Assembly (NCBI GenBank): GCA_014237395.1
Contig: JABZFP010000030.1
Coordinates: 806,001 to 870,000 of the forward strand
Direction: 5' to 3'
Length of the DNA: 64,000 bases
From: Desulfobacteraceae bacterium
GTDB taxonomy: Bacteria; Desulfobacterota; Desulfobacteria; Desulfobacterales; UBA5852
Part shown: piece by piece, positions 24,122 through 33,498 of the stretch
Layout of the letters: each line of letters begins with the position of its first letter
How positions within the stretch are numbered: the first letter of the stretch is position 1
Position numbers and translations under genes: made by a program
The notes under the pieces: generated by a model
The model's input: only the letters and a program-made list of their open reading frames with translations
Told to the model about the DNA's origin: nothing
The model's database searches: none

Positions 24122-26080
24122 ATGGATAGATCGGAGTGGCGCAGAGAAGCTGCTCGAAATTCCTTGGGCAGACTATTGCCACGCCTTGAAGCCAGGTATG
24201 AAAAGGCGCTTGCCGATATCCCTGCGCGGCGGAACCATTTCAATAGCCGCCTCAACCGTGAGTGGGAACGCTTGTTCATATACCTGCACGAGCTTTACGG
24301 GTGGCAGTATGATTTTTTTTATACCTTGGAACAGGTTCTCGACATGCTCATCCGCTACTGGATAGATCGCCCTGAGACGATGCATCAGCTCGATGAACAG
24401 CGCGAGGCCGATCCCCTCTGGTTCCTTTCAGAAGAGATGGTCGGTATCGTATTATATGTGGATCTGTTCAGCGACAATCTATCAGGGCTGCGCAATCATA
24501 TCCCTTATTTTGAAAAGCTGGGGGTGACCTATCTGCATCTGATGCCCATATTTTCGGTTCCCCGTGGGGAAAATGACGGTGGCTATGCGGTGAACGACTA
24601 CCGAGCCGTCAACCCGGACCTTGGAACCATGGAAGACCTTTATCAGCTGGCTGCCGAGCTCCGTAAGCGGGGAATAAGCTTGGTTTTGGATTTCGTGCTC
24701 AACCATACTTCCGACGAACATGCATGGGCGCAAAAAGCCAAGTCCGGTGATCCGGAGTTCTTGAATTATTATTTCACCTTCACCGACCGCACCCTGGTCG
24801 ATCGATTCCAGGAGCATTTACGGGATATTTTCCCTACCGTGCGTAAAGGCAGTTTTACCTGGAATGACGAACTGCAGCGCTGGGTGTGGACCACCTTCAA
24901 CAGCTACCAGTGGGACTTGAACTACAGCAATCCGGCTGTGTTTCAGGCCATGGCGGAAGAGATGCTGTTTCTGGCCAACCAGGGCGTCGAGGTTTTACGC
25001 CTGGATGCCGTGGCATTTATCTGGAAGCGACTGGGCACCAATTGCGAGAACCAACCTGAAGCCCATACCCTTATTCGGGCCTTTAACGCCATGATCAGGA
25101 TCGTTGCCCCGGCGATGCTTTTCAAATCCGAAGCCATTGTTCATCCCGATGACGTGATCAAGTATGTTCACCCGGAAGAGTGTCAATTGTCCTATAACCC
25201 ACTGCTGATGGCCTTGCTCTGGGAAGCCTTGGCAACAAGGGAGATAAAACTGCTGGAGCACTCCATACACCACAGGGAGCGGCTTCCTCATGGCTGTGCA
25301 TGGGTCAACTACCTGCGCTGTCATGACGACATCGGATGGACTTTTGACGATAAAGATGCGTGGCATATGGGCATCGATGCCCAAGGGCACCGAAAATTTC
25401 TGAATGATTTTTATACTGGCCAACACCCGGGATCCTTCTCCAGGGGGGTGCCGTTTCAATTTAATCCGGACAACGGCGATCTGCGTATATCCGGTACGCT
25501 CTCATCCCTGGCCGGACTCGAAGATGCCCTTGAAAAGAAAGACAACCACATGATCGAACTGGCGGTGCGTCGGATCAATTTGCTGCGCAACATCCAGGTG
25601 AGCATCGGCGGCATCCCGTTGCTGTATGCCGGTGATGAGTATGGCGTATTGAATGATTATACGTTTCTATCCGATCCGCTCAAAGTCAATGACAGCCGAT
25701 GGGTACACCGATCCAGAAAAAAATGGGAAGCTGGCGAAGACCTGACGAATACGGACACCCTGGAGTGGCGATTTTTCAATGAGATGGTCAAACTATTTAA
25801 ACAACGTAAGCAATCACCGGCATTGAGAAATGGCGGCATGGCATTGGCCGATACCGGCAACACCCACCTGCTCGCCTATATTCGAGATGGTGGGGATCAG
25901 CGTTTGCTGATTATCAATAATTTTTCTGAATACGCGCAGGTGATGTATGTCGGAAAGCTCGAAGCATCGGGCATGACGCGTGATGCCCAAGAAATCTTCA
26001 CCCAACGAACGATACCCGCCGGAGAGAACCTCGAGATAGAGGCATATCGATATATGTGGATTGATATTTCCGGCCATTAG
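24122..26080 (+). CDS. amylosucrase-type GH13 enzyme
   Basis: A 652-residue alpha-amylase-family enzyme of the amylosucrase type (GH13_4). The N-terminal helical domain (1-~90) is followed by the (beta/alpha)8 barrel: GGYAVNDYRAVNP, VLDFVLNHTSDEH, nucleophile Asp295 in LRLDAVAF, acid/base Glu337 in LFKSEAIVHPDD, and transition-state Asp402 in RCHDDIGW. The positions track those of Neisseria amylosucrase. It would convert sucrose to an alpha-1,4-glucan and fructose, or act on a related glucoside. AAAAGGAGG precedes the ATG. It pairs with the glycogen synthase 53 bp downstream. Confidence 0.88.
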   Translation: MDRSEWRREAARNSLGRLLPRLEARYEKALADIPARRNHFNSRLNREWERLFIYLHELYGWQYDFFYTLEQVLDMLIRYWIDRPETMHQLDEQREADPLWFLSEEMVGIVLYVDLFSDNLSGLRNHIPYFEKLGVTYLHLMPIFSVPRGENDGGYAVNDYRAVNPDLGTMEDLYQLAAELRKRGISLVLDFVLNHTSDEHAWAQKAKSGDPEFLNYYFTFTDRTLVDRFQEHLRDIFPTVRKGSFTWNDELQRWVWTTFNSYQWDLNYSNPAVFQAMAEEMLFLANQGVEVLRLDAVAFIWKRLGTNCENQPEAHTLIRAFNAMIRIVAPAMLFKSEAIVHPDDVIKYVHPEECQLSYNPLLMALLWEALATREIKLLEHSIHHRERLPHGCAWVNYLRCHDDIGWTFDDKDAWHMGIDAQGHRKFLNDFYTGQHPGSFSRGVPFQFNPDNGDLRISGTLSSLAGLEDALEKKDNHMIELAVRRINLLRNIQVSIGGIPLLYAGDEYGVLNDYTFLSDPLKVNDSRWVHRSRKKWEAGEDLTNTDTLEWRFFNEMVKLFKQRKQSPALRNGGMALADTGNTHLLAYIRDGGDQRLLIINNFSEYAQVMYVGKLEASGMTRDAQEIFTQRTIPAGENLEIEAYRYMWIDISGH

Positions 26081-26133
26081 AAGGATTTCGGAAAGAGGCC
26101 GGTGGATGGGTGGCTCAACATTGGAGCTGACAA

Positions 26134-27675
26134 ATGACTGAAAAAACGCGTAAAAATCCAAGAATTTTAATTATTACCCCCGAGGTCACCTATCTGCCAG
26201 ACCGTATGGGTAATCTGGCGACCTACTTCACTGCCAAAGCCGGTGGGCTGGCAGATGTATCGGCTGCGCTGGTCACCGCTCTTTTTGATCAGGGAGCAGA
26301 CGTCCATGTGGCCATACCGGACTACCGCAGGATTTTCAGTGATCGCGTCTCTCCCTTACTTAAAAAAGAATTGCAGCATATTAAACGCAAGATGCCGGAT
26401 GACCGGATACACCTGGCAGAGGATCGGGCCTTTTTTTATCTCAATCGGGTCTATTCCAGCCAGGGTGAGGACAACCTTAAGATGGCGCTCGCTTTTGTGC
26501 GGGAGGTAATGAACCACATTGTTCCGATTGTTCAGCCGGACCTGATTCATTGCAACGATTGGATGACGGGATTGATCCCTGCCATGGCGCGCCAGATGGG
26601 AATTCCCTGTCTATTTACGATCCACAATATCCATACGGTTGAATGCTCCCTGGCACATATCGAAGATCGCGGAATCGACGCCGCCTTCTTTTGGCAACAC
26701 CTTTATTATAAAAACATGGCCTTTGATTATGAATTCACACGCGATCAAAATCCAGTGGATTTTCTGACCACGGGTGTTTTTGCTGCCCACTTTATTAACA
26801 CGGTTAGCCCCAATTTTCTTTTGGAAATTGTTGAGGGACGCCACAGTTTCATTGAGCCTTATCTGCTTCGGGAAATCATCAACAAATACAACGCAAATTG
26901 TGCAACGGGTATCCTGAATGCACCGGACCCTGCCTTTAACCCACAAACCGATCGTGACTTGAAAGTATGTTATGGCCCCGGGGATCATTCCGGAGCCAAA
27001 CAGGAAAACAAGTGTTTTTTACAACGCAACCTGGGCTTAACCGAAGATGCAGCGGCACCCCTTTTTTTCTGGCCTTCCCGATTGGATCCGGTCCAAAAAG
27101 GATGCCAGCTGCTGGCAGACATCTTTTATGACGTGATTTCTACGTGGTGGGAAAAAAATCTGCAAGTCGTCTTTGTCGCCGATGGTGAGTATCAGTCTGT
27201 ATTCCGTGATATCGTCACCTTTCATGGGATCGAGAAACGAACTGCCGTTTGCAACTTTAACGAGCAATTGGAACACCTGGCATACGCGGCTTCCGATTTC
27301 ATTCTCATGCCCTCTTCGTTTGAACCGTGCGGCCTTCCGCAAATGATAGCACCGATATACGGGTCGCTACCCATCGCTCATAATACCGGCGGGATTCATG
27401 ACACCATCACCTCCTTGGATGTGGATCAAAATACCGGTAACGGGTTTCTTTTCGATATATTTGATGCACAAGGCCTTTATTGGGCCATCGAACAAGCGAT
27501 GGACTTTTACGATTCACCCCGAGCGGTTAAAGTCACCCAGATCGAACGGATCATGAAGCAGAGCATGGATCAGTTCACGCATGCTGAAACGGCCCGACAA
27601 TATATCGCGCTTTATGAACAAATGCTCCAACGACCGTTAGTCGTTGACCAGCAGTCAAACGACGTACCTCGATAG
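26134..27675 (+). CDS. glgA: glycogen synthase (GT5)
   Basis: A 513-residue starch/glycogen synthase-type glycosyltransferase: TAKAGGLADVSAALVTAL (KAGGL in place of the common KTGGL), HCNDWMTGLIP, FTIHNIH, and the C-terminal SRLDPVQKG..SSFEPCGLPQMIAPIYGSLP..NTGGIHDT. It transfers glucose from ADP- or UDP-glucose to an alpha-1,4-glucan. With the amylosucrase gene it forms a two-gene alpha-glucan unit. Both genes look richer in A+T than their neighbours, suggesting separate origin. Confidence 0.88.
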   Translation: MTEKTRKNPRILIITPEVTYLPDRMGNLATYFTAKAGGLADVSAALVTALFDQGADVHVAIPDYRRIFSDRVSPLLKKELQHIKRKMPDDRIHLAEDRAFFYLNRVYSSQGEDNLKMALAFVREVMNHIVPIVQPDLIHCNDWMTGLIPAMARQMGIPCLFTIHNIHTVECSLAHIEDRGIDAAFFWQHLYYKNMAFDYEFTRDQNPVDFLTTGVFAAHFINTVSPNFLLEIVEGRHSFIEPYLLREIINKYNANCATGILNAPDPAFNPQTDRDLKVCYGPGDHSGAKQENKCFLQRNLGLTEDAAAPLFFWPSRLDPVQKGCQLLADIFYDVISTWWEKNLQVVFVADGEYQSVFRDIVTFHGIEKRTAVCNFNEQLEHLAYAASDFILMPSSFEPCGLPQMIAPIYGSLPIAHNTGGIHDTITSLDVDQNTGNGFLFDIFDAQGLYWAIEQAMDFYDSPRAVKVTQIERIMKQSMDQFTHAETARQYIALYEQMLQRPLVVDQQSNDVPR

Positions 27676-27826
27676 ACGCCAATACTTTATTCAAGTCCCT
27701 CAGACGATATCAATGTGGTGGTGCCTGTGTTAAAAAAATGCCTTTCCCAGGCTTCATCGCAGCGGTCCCACGAGCCCCGAAGTAAAAGCTTTCACCGTTC
27801 GAAAGCCCCGTTGAGACACGTTCCCC

Positions 27827-30800
27827 TTATTTCAGGCCTAGCACGACCCGTCCGGGGGCGACGCCTTCGGCCTTTTCAGGCGACAGCGTGTTATCCGGCT
27901 TCACCAGGAAGACTCGCTCCGCTTCCACCTGTTGGCTATCCAGAAGATAATCCTTGATGAGCAAGGCCCGGGCGTAGGCTAACTCCTCCAAATCAGTTTG
28001 GCTCACTTCGATATGCTGCCGGATAAGAGCTTCGGCCTCGGCCGGAGGTAATGTTTTCTTCATCCCGATGAAGTTCTCGGGTTTTTCGAAGGTCTCCGCC
28101 TCGTAGGCGTCCTGCAGGACTTCTTCGTATTCTTCCGGCGTGATGACAATGTCTTCCAGCGGGACGCTGTCCTGGCCATCGTCGGCCATCTGCAGGGCTT
28201 TCTGGCTCTGCAGCTTGCGTTGAAAAAGGATGTCGGCATAAGCGGGACTGTCGCTGGCGGGGTCGGCGTAGCCGGAGATCTCCAGCTTCAGCGCCGGGCG
28301 GTCGTAAAGCACCTTGATCAGCGCGTCCAGCTTTTCGGTGGTGGCCGGTGTCAGCCGGGCCTGGCCGGGTTCGAATTCGAGCTGGTTGAGATCCTCACCT
28401 TCGAACATGCCCCCGATCAGCGCAAAGGGTGATGACACTGCTTTGACGATCAGATTGACAAACGCCCGCAGGACGATGCCCCCGATGGAGAATTCGGGAT
28501 CGTCCATGTCACCGGACACCGGCAGGTCGATGTGGATTTCCCCGCTGCGATCCTTGAGAAGTGCCACGGCGAGGTCGACCGGCAGGTTGAGGTCGTCGGG
28601 GCTTTCCACGTCTTCGCCGAAATTGAACTGGTCGATCATGATCTCATGATCGGCCTTCAAGGCCCGATTCTCGATATGATAAGCGGTTTTGATGGACAGC
28701 TTGCCCTGGCTGATGGTCCGGCCCACGTAACGGCCGGAATAGGGACTGGCCGCAGTGAGATCCATTTGCTGAAAATCGAAAGCCAGATCGGCATACATCT
28801 CGTCCGCCAGCGGATTGATGGCCCCTGAAATCGTGACCGGGGCATGGCCGTCCACGCGTCCCTTGATATCCACCTTGGCCGGTTCGGTCGCTTCGGTGGA
28901 AAGTCCGGTGATGCGGGTCTCGACGGACTCGATGGTGGTCTGGTAGCCGGGTTTGAAACTGCGGTCGGCGAAGATGAGCTTGCCGCCCTGGCCCTGGATC
29001 GTGCCGATTTTAATTGGCACCGGCGGGGTGTCCTCCGGTTTGGCAGCAGGGACGGGCGGTGTCGCCGAATCGGTTTCACTTCCCGGGGCTTGCACGGCTT
29101 CTTCCGGGGTCAGCACGGTGGCCATGGCCAGATTGAGTTGGCCTTGCTCGTCGATCAGCAGGCGGCTGAAGGGGTTTTTCACACTGATATCCTGAATGGT
29201 CAGATACGTCGGATTGACGCCGATGTCCATGCCGCTCAAGGTGAGGGCCTTCCAGGATACAAAGGGGCGGGCCCGCTGCCGGTCCAGTGTTTTGAAATCC
29301 GTGATGGCGGCCCGCCCTGTATAGACCACCACGGGAGGATCCGCTGCGCTGGTTTTCAGGCTTAAATTGCCATCGATGGCAAGATCGCCATCGGCCAGCA
29401 CAACGCCGATATAGGGTTTTATAAAGGGGTAGAAGCGCGCCAGGTCGACTTTCTCAAGACCCAGCTGAACATCGGCGGCCAGCGGGGTCACCGTCAGGGC
29501 GGTGCGGGTCTCGAGTTGTCCGGTGTCGTTGATGCGGCAGTTGAGCGCGATGGTCGTTTGGGTGTCGGGCCGTGTCGAAAAATCGCTGACGTTCAGACTG
29601 ATTTCGTCAACGGTGACAGCCAATGGGTCCCCGGGAATCAGATTGATTCCGTGGACGGCATATCCCGCGAGGTCGACCTGCTGTACGTCGATCTGCCAGG
29701 GATCTGCCGGTGCGGCAGGCGGTGCTTCAACCGCATCCGAGGGGGGCAGGAAGATATCCAGATTCAGCTTGCCGTCTCCCAGACGCCGGATTTCAAACAG
29801 GCCGTCCCGGCCGGCCACATCGCCAATGCGGACGGTCTGGCGATCGATGTCGACCTGGGTGCGTCCCACCGTAAACCGGGGTATCTGGATCATGGTGTGA
29901 TCGTTTTTGCCATCCGCGGCGGTTTCCGGAGGAGACTTGAGGTCCCGCATCTGGAGACGGACGCCCTCCAGGGAGACCTGTGCAATTTTAAGCACCGGTG
30001 GTGGCAGGTTGATGTTGCGGAACACATCGCGCAGCGCGAGCGCTTCACTGCTGCGCACGACGCGATCGGTCGGCAGGCGCGTGATGGTAAACGTCGGTTC
30101 CTGCAGAAGAATTTCCCCGATGGTGACAATCCCCTCCAGGGGCTCCAGGGCACCGATCTCGATTTTAAGCTGATCAAGACTGAGCAGCGGTCGGCTGGCG
30201 GCATCCGTCACATCCAGGGCGTGCAGGGCGATTTTTCCGGCCGTGTGAAAGGCCTGGGTACCATCGTCGAAACTTTCATAAAGCAGGCTGAGCTTGATAT
30301 CCAACAGGCCCGATTGGATTCTGAAATCGGCGTCCGGGGGAACGTAGGGCATGTAAGCCGCGAGATCGATACCGCTCAGGTCGAGGCGGAGTTCGGTTTC
30401 CCGTGAGCCGGCAAACGGTTTGACCTGTCCTTGGAGATCGAAGGGGGTCCCGTTGACGGTCGCGGTAAAATGGGGCTGCACGAAAATATCGGTCTGGGCC
30501 GGCAGGCTCGAGAGGAACGGCACGGCGATATCGATGTCGGTAATGTGGTGGGTTTTCCCCCGGATGTCGTCCTGAAAATGGATTTCACTCTGGGTGAGTT
30601 GGATGTTGTTGAGCGAAAAACGGAACGGTTCGCCGGCGGAGGATGCGTCGGCGGGCGGTGGTTCATCGCCGGTTGCCGGTTCGGGTAAAATATCCGAAAA
30701 ATTCCAGCGTTGGTCTTTCTGTAGAATGATCGACGCATAGAGTCCGTCCAGCCGTACTTCTTTGAATATCGGGGCCCACTTGAACAGGGACACGGACTGT

Positions 30801-31090
30801 AGATTGACAAAGAGTTCCCGGAAGGCCGCCAGACGGTTTTCACCATCCGGCTCAAGGACCACCATATCCCGCACGGAAGCCGTCAGTGTATACGGGTTCA
30901 TGCGCACGGCAGCGATGGTGACCTCCCGCTGCAGGTGCTGGCGGAGTTGGCTGACAGCCACCAGGCGGACGATGGTCGGGAGAATGAGAAACCCTACGAG
31001 AGTATAGCAAACCACGACGAGGCCGGCGGCCAGGGATCGTTTTTGCCAACGCGGAAGGCCCTTGATGCGGTCCAATATTTTTAATCCCAT
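27827..31090 (-). CDS. DUF748 / AsmA-like giant envelope protein
   Basis: A 1087-residue protein anchored by an N-terminal membrane helix (~19-40). The body is long beta-rich AsmA/DUF748 sequence (VREVRLDGLYASIILQ-type repeats; FNFGEDVESPDDLNLPVDLAVALLKDRSG, the DUF748 signature region), and the C-terminus carries an OmpA-like stretch (EFEPGQARLTPATTEKLDALI..LKLEISGYADP). Related proteins form periplasm-spanning bridges for lipid transport. It is a single gene, convergent with glgA; the 150 bp between them shows no clear terminator. Confidence 0.85.
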   Translation of the reverse strand: MGLKILDRIKGLPRWQKRSLAAGLVVVCYTLVGFLILPTIVRLVAVSQLRQHLQREVTIAAVRMNPYTLTASVRDMVVLEPDGENRLAAFRELFVNLQSVSLFKWAPIFKEVRLDGLYASIILQKDQRWNFSDILPEPATGDEPPPADASSAGEPFRFSLNNIQLTQSEIHFQDDIRGKTHHITDIDIAVPFLSSLPAQTDIFVQPHFTATVNGTPFDLQGQVKPFAGSRETELRLDLSGIDLAAYMPYVPPDADFRIQSGLLDIKLSLLYESFDDGTQAFHTAGKIALHALDVTDAASRPLLSLDQLKIEIGALEPLEGIVTIGEILLQEPTFTITRLPTDRVVRSSEALALRDVFRNINLPPPVLKIAQVSLEGVRLQMRDLKSPPETAADGKNDHTMIQIPRFTVGRTQVDIDRQTVRIGDVAGRDGLFEIRRLGDGKLNLDIFLPPSDAVEAPPAAPADPWQIDVQQVDLAGYAVHGINLIPGDPLAVTVDEISLNVSDFSTRPDTQTTIALNCRINDTGQLETRTALTVTPLAADVQLGLEKVDLARFYPFIKPYIGVVLADGDLAIDGNLSLKTSAADPPVVVYTGRAAITDFKTLDRQRARPFVSWKALTLSGMDIGVNPTYLTIQDISVKNPFSRLLIDEQGQLNLAMATVLTPEEAVQAPGSETDSATPPVPAAKPEDTPPVPIKIGTIQGQGGKLIFADRSFKPGYQTTIESVETRITGLSTEATEPAKVDIKGRVDGHAPVTISGAINPLADEMYADLAFDFQQMDLTAASPYSGRYVGRTISQGKLSIKTAYHIENRALKADHEIMIDQFNFGEDVESPDDLNLPVDLAVALLKDRSGEIHIDLPVSGDMDDPEFSIGGIVLRAFVNLIVKAVSSPFALIGGMFEGEDLNQLEFEPGQARLTPATTEKLDALIKVLYDRPALKLEISGYADPASDSPAYADILFQRKLQSQKALQMADDGQDSVPLEDIVITPEEYEEVLQDAYEAETFEKPENFIGMKKTLPPAEAEALIRQHIEVSQTDLEELAYARALLIKDYLLDSQQVEAERVFLVKPDNTLSPEKAEGVAPGRVVLGLK

Positions 31091-31218
31091 AGGTCTGTCG
31101 CTCCTTTTAAAAGCTGACGCCGATAGCGTACGGAGGTCTCGGTGGTGTCCTGGAAATGCGGATGACGACGGGTGATTTTTGATGTTGCTGATACGGTATT
31201 ATGGGGAACGGCGGCGGC

Positions 31219-31668
31219 TTAAGTCAAGCCAGATTCTTGCGGATCGGAAAAACTTTCGGACTTTACCCGGCCTTGCATGTAGCGATCGACGGCCGCGTGC
31301 AGGGTCGTTAAGGCCAGTTTGGCGCAGTGCTGGTGGTCCTGCGGGAGATGGCCCACTTTGCGGGCAATAAAATCGGCATCGATATCCAGCACTTGCAATG
31401 GCGTGCGGCCGCGGGCGGCATCGGCCGCCACCTGCAGGCAGCTGAAGCTGTAGGCACAGCCTGTGGATTTAAAGGACGTCCCGGCAATGCGGCCCATTGC
31501 CACGGAGAAACGCAGGGACATGGTATCCCCGCAGGTCCCGGTAATGACCACCTCGCTGTCCGATGATGCGTGGGGACGGTGCGGCTGTCGAACCAGGATC
31601 AGGGCCGCCAGGCCGATGATCAGCAACACGAGGACCGTAAACGCAAAAGTTGTCAGAAGAGGTATCAT
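31219..31668 (-). CDS. membrane-anchored IscU/NifU-N-like protein
   Basis: A 149-residue protein. It starts with one strong membrane helix (FAFTVLVLLIIGLAALILV), followed by an IscU-type scaffold domain with all three cluster ligands in their usual settings: GTCGDTMSL, GCAYSFSC and HCAKLAL. IscU/NifU scaffolds are normally soluble; an N-terminal anchor is unusual. No nifS/iscS partner is near. It could be a cluster carrier at the membrane or a degenerate scaffold with another role. Confidence 0.7.
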   Translation of the reverse strand: MIPLLTTFAFTVLVLLIIGLAALILVRQPHRPHASSDSEVVITGTCGDTMSLRFSVAMGRIAGTSFKSTGCAYSFSCLQVAADAARGRTPLQVLDIDADFIARKVGHLPQDHQHCAKLALTTLHAAVDRYMQGRVKSESFSDPQESGLT

Positions 31669-32032
31669 CCTGGTCTTTCCGGCTTGCCTGGCAAAGGGGA
31701 CCGCGCCGCTGCCACCATCGTGGCCGTTGCCCTTTCAAGGGCCTTCGCATGGGGAGCGAATAGCGCCGTTATCGCGGAAATCGTGCCGCGGCTCAAGTGT
31801 TTTCTAAAACAAGGGGCCCGCGGTGATGCGCAGCGATTTAAATCGTCATATAGAAAAACTGCGGGCCACACTCTTGGATCACCTATTCTCTAGAAACCGA
31901 CACTGGCGAAATGATCCAACGCCGCTCAGTTGAATCTGTAACGGTTGCTGAAACTTCATTTCTCGGCTAAGGATCTGTGCTTCCTGTTTCAAAAACTGAA
32001 CCATCAGGTAATCACAACGAATTGTCATAAAA
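31669..32032. other. intergenic stretch
   Basis: About 360 bp between divergent genes. It holds a 35-codon ATG frame (31826-31933, RSDLNRHIEKLRATLLDHLF) that is too short and isolated to accept, and AT-rich sequence just before the solute-binding protein gene that may contain its promoter. Confidence 0.3.
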
Positions 32033-32794
32033 ATGCTTTTTCTCAGAATCGTCTTGATGGCCGCTATTTTGGCGTCATTTTCTGTTGCCGCGACTGCCCA
32101 GCGGCTATCGCTTGGTGTTATATGCGATAGATGGCCACCATATCAGATCGTTGAGGGAAACCAGATCAGCGGGTTCAGTGCCGAGATTGTCAAAATGGTT
32201 TTCGAGCGAATGAACATCGAATTTGTCAGTATGAAAGCATACCCATGGAACCGCGCCATAAAAATGATGGGAAATGGCACCGCCGATGCTCTTTTTTCAG
32301 CCAATTATACCAAAGACAGGACCGAATTCGCCTATTATCCGAAAGGAACGATCGTTGATTCCCCCTGGGTGATGTGGGTGCGTAAAGAAAGCGGGCTAAA
32401 ATTTGAATCGCTAAATGACCTGATCGGGAAAAGAGTAGGAATGGTGAGGGGGTACAGCTACACAAGCGATTTTCGGGACTTTATACGGACCCATACCCTT
32501 TTCGAAGAAGTGGCAAGTGACGAGCAGAATTTCCGAAAGTTAAACGGCGGGCGTGTTCATTATATCGTGGCCGAATTAAGAAATGGTGCCCACATTGTCA
32601 GGAGTTTAGGATTCGATGGGATTATTCCGCTGGATAAAGATCCGGTCAAATTCGATGGATTGTATCTCATTTTCAACAAAAGAAATGTACCGAGATCCCT
32701 TGTCGATCAATTTTCTGTGGAACTTGGCAAACTCAAACAAGAGCCGGTTTATAAAGCCCTTTACGAAAAATATTTCTTATTACAACTGAATTAG
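32033..32794 (+). CDS. extracellular solute-binding protein, family 3
   Basis: A 253-residue protein with a signal peptide (MLFLRIVLMAAILASFSVAATA) and the amino-acid-binding SBP_3 fold: LGVICDRWPPYQIVEGNQISGFSAEIVK, DALFSANYTKDR and LNDLIGKRVGMVRGYSYTSDF. There is no ABC permease or ATPase next to it, so it is an orphan that may act as a ligand sensor rather than a transporter part. The ligand is not predictable. Confidence 0.82.
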   Translation: MLFLRIVLMAAILASFSVAATAQRLSLGVICDRWPPYQIVEGNQISGFSAEIVKMVFERMNIEFVSMKAYPWNRAIKMMGNGTADALFSANYTKDRTEFAYYPKGTIVDSPWVMWVRKESGLKFESLNDLIGKRVGMVRGYSYTSDFRDFIRTHTLFEEVASDEQNFRKLNGGRVHYIVAELRNGAHIVRSLGFDGIIPLDKDPVKFDGLYLIFNKRNVPRSLVDQFSVELGKLKQEPVYKALYEKYFLLQLN

Positions 32795-32867
32795 ACTAAG
32801 TCGACCAACCCATTCCGTGATCGCTTTTTTGATAAGGGCCACCACCGTATTCAGGTTAAAAATAGAA

Positions 32868-32893
32868 CGGGGGACTCCGAATTCGAAGTCCCC
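32868..32893. terminator. hairpin between convergent genes
   Basis: GGGGGACTCCGAATTCGAAGTCCCC is a near-perfect palindrome (one mismatch). It lies between the ends of the solute-binding protein gene and cheW. On the minus strand it is soon followed by TATTTTTAA, so it can end cheW transcription and perhaps the plus-strand transcript too. Confidence 0.6.
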
Positions 32894-32941
32894 GCCATAA
32901 AGGGCCAATCATCAGCACCGGATTGCCGCATGGTGATTACA

Positions 32942-33415
32942 TCAGGCCGCTTTTTCCAGTTCTGCAATTTCTTCGGCCGTCATCACCCGATCGATGTCTA
33001 AAAGGATTTTGACGGCGCCGTCCATGTTGGCCATGCCCAGGATATAGCGCGTATCCACTTTGGCACCGAATTCCGGGGCGGTTTCGATTTCCTCGGCTTT
33101 GACCGGCAGTACTTCGGTGACGGCATCTACCACGATACCCATCTGAACTGTGGTTTCCTGCCCGACGACCTCCACCACGATGATGCAGGTCCGGTCGGTG
33201 TAGTCGATTTCCGGCATAGAAAAGCGGAGCCTCAAATCGGTAACGGGGATCACCTTGCCACGCAAGTTGATCACGCCTTTGACGAATTCAGGGGTGCGCG
33301 GCACGCTTGTGATCGGCATCATGCCGATGATCTCGCGGACCTTGAGTAGGGAGATGCCGTAATCCTCATCGGCCAGTTTAAACGTCAGATATTTACCTGC
33401 CTTGGTGTCTTCCAT
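32942..33415 (-). CDS. cheW: chemotaxis coupling protein CheW
   Basis: A 157-residue CheW: KYLTFKLADEDYGISLLKVREIIGM..TSVPRTPEFVKGVINLRGKVIPVTDLRLRF and the C-terminal TRYILGMANMDGAVKILLDIDRVM. It links chemoreceptors to CheA. The gene lies downstream of a chemoreceptor on the same strand, but a strong terminator separates them. No cheA is present in the window. Confidence 0.93.
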   Translation of the reverse strand: MEDTKAGKYLTFKLADEDYGISLLKVREIIGMMPITSVPRTPEFVKGVINLRGKVIPVTDLRLRFSMPEIDYTDRTCIIVVEVVGQETTVQMGIVVDAVTEVLPVKAEEIETAPEFGAKVDTRYILGMANMDGAVKILLDIDRVMTAEEIAELEKAA

Positions 33416-33441
33416 CAGTCAATTCCTTTTCAGAATTAAAA

Positions 33442-33488
33442 GGACCGGCGGATTGGACAATCCTGCAACATAGGCAATCCGCCGGTCC
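33442..33488 (-). terminator. intrinsic terminator between chemoreceptor and cheW
   Basis: GGACCGGCGGATTG (33442-33455) and its exact reverse complement (33475-33488) form a 14-bp stem with a 19-nt loop. Read on the minus strand it is followed by TTTTAATT, a U tract. It ends the chemoreceptor transcript before cheW. Confidence 0.75.
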
Positions 33489-33498
33489 CGGGGGGGTA

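Noticed and set aside
31826..31933. 35-codon ATG frame resembling a small helical regulator
   Set aside because: Too short, isolated between divergent genes, and with only a weak ribosome site.
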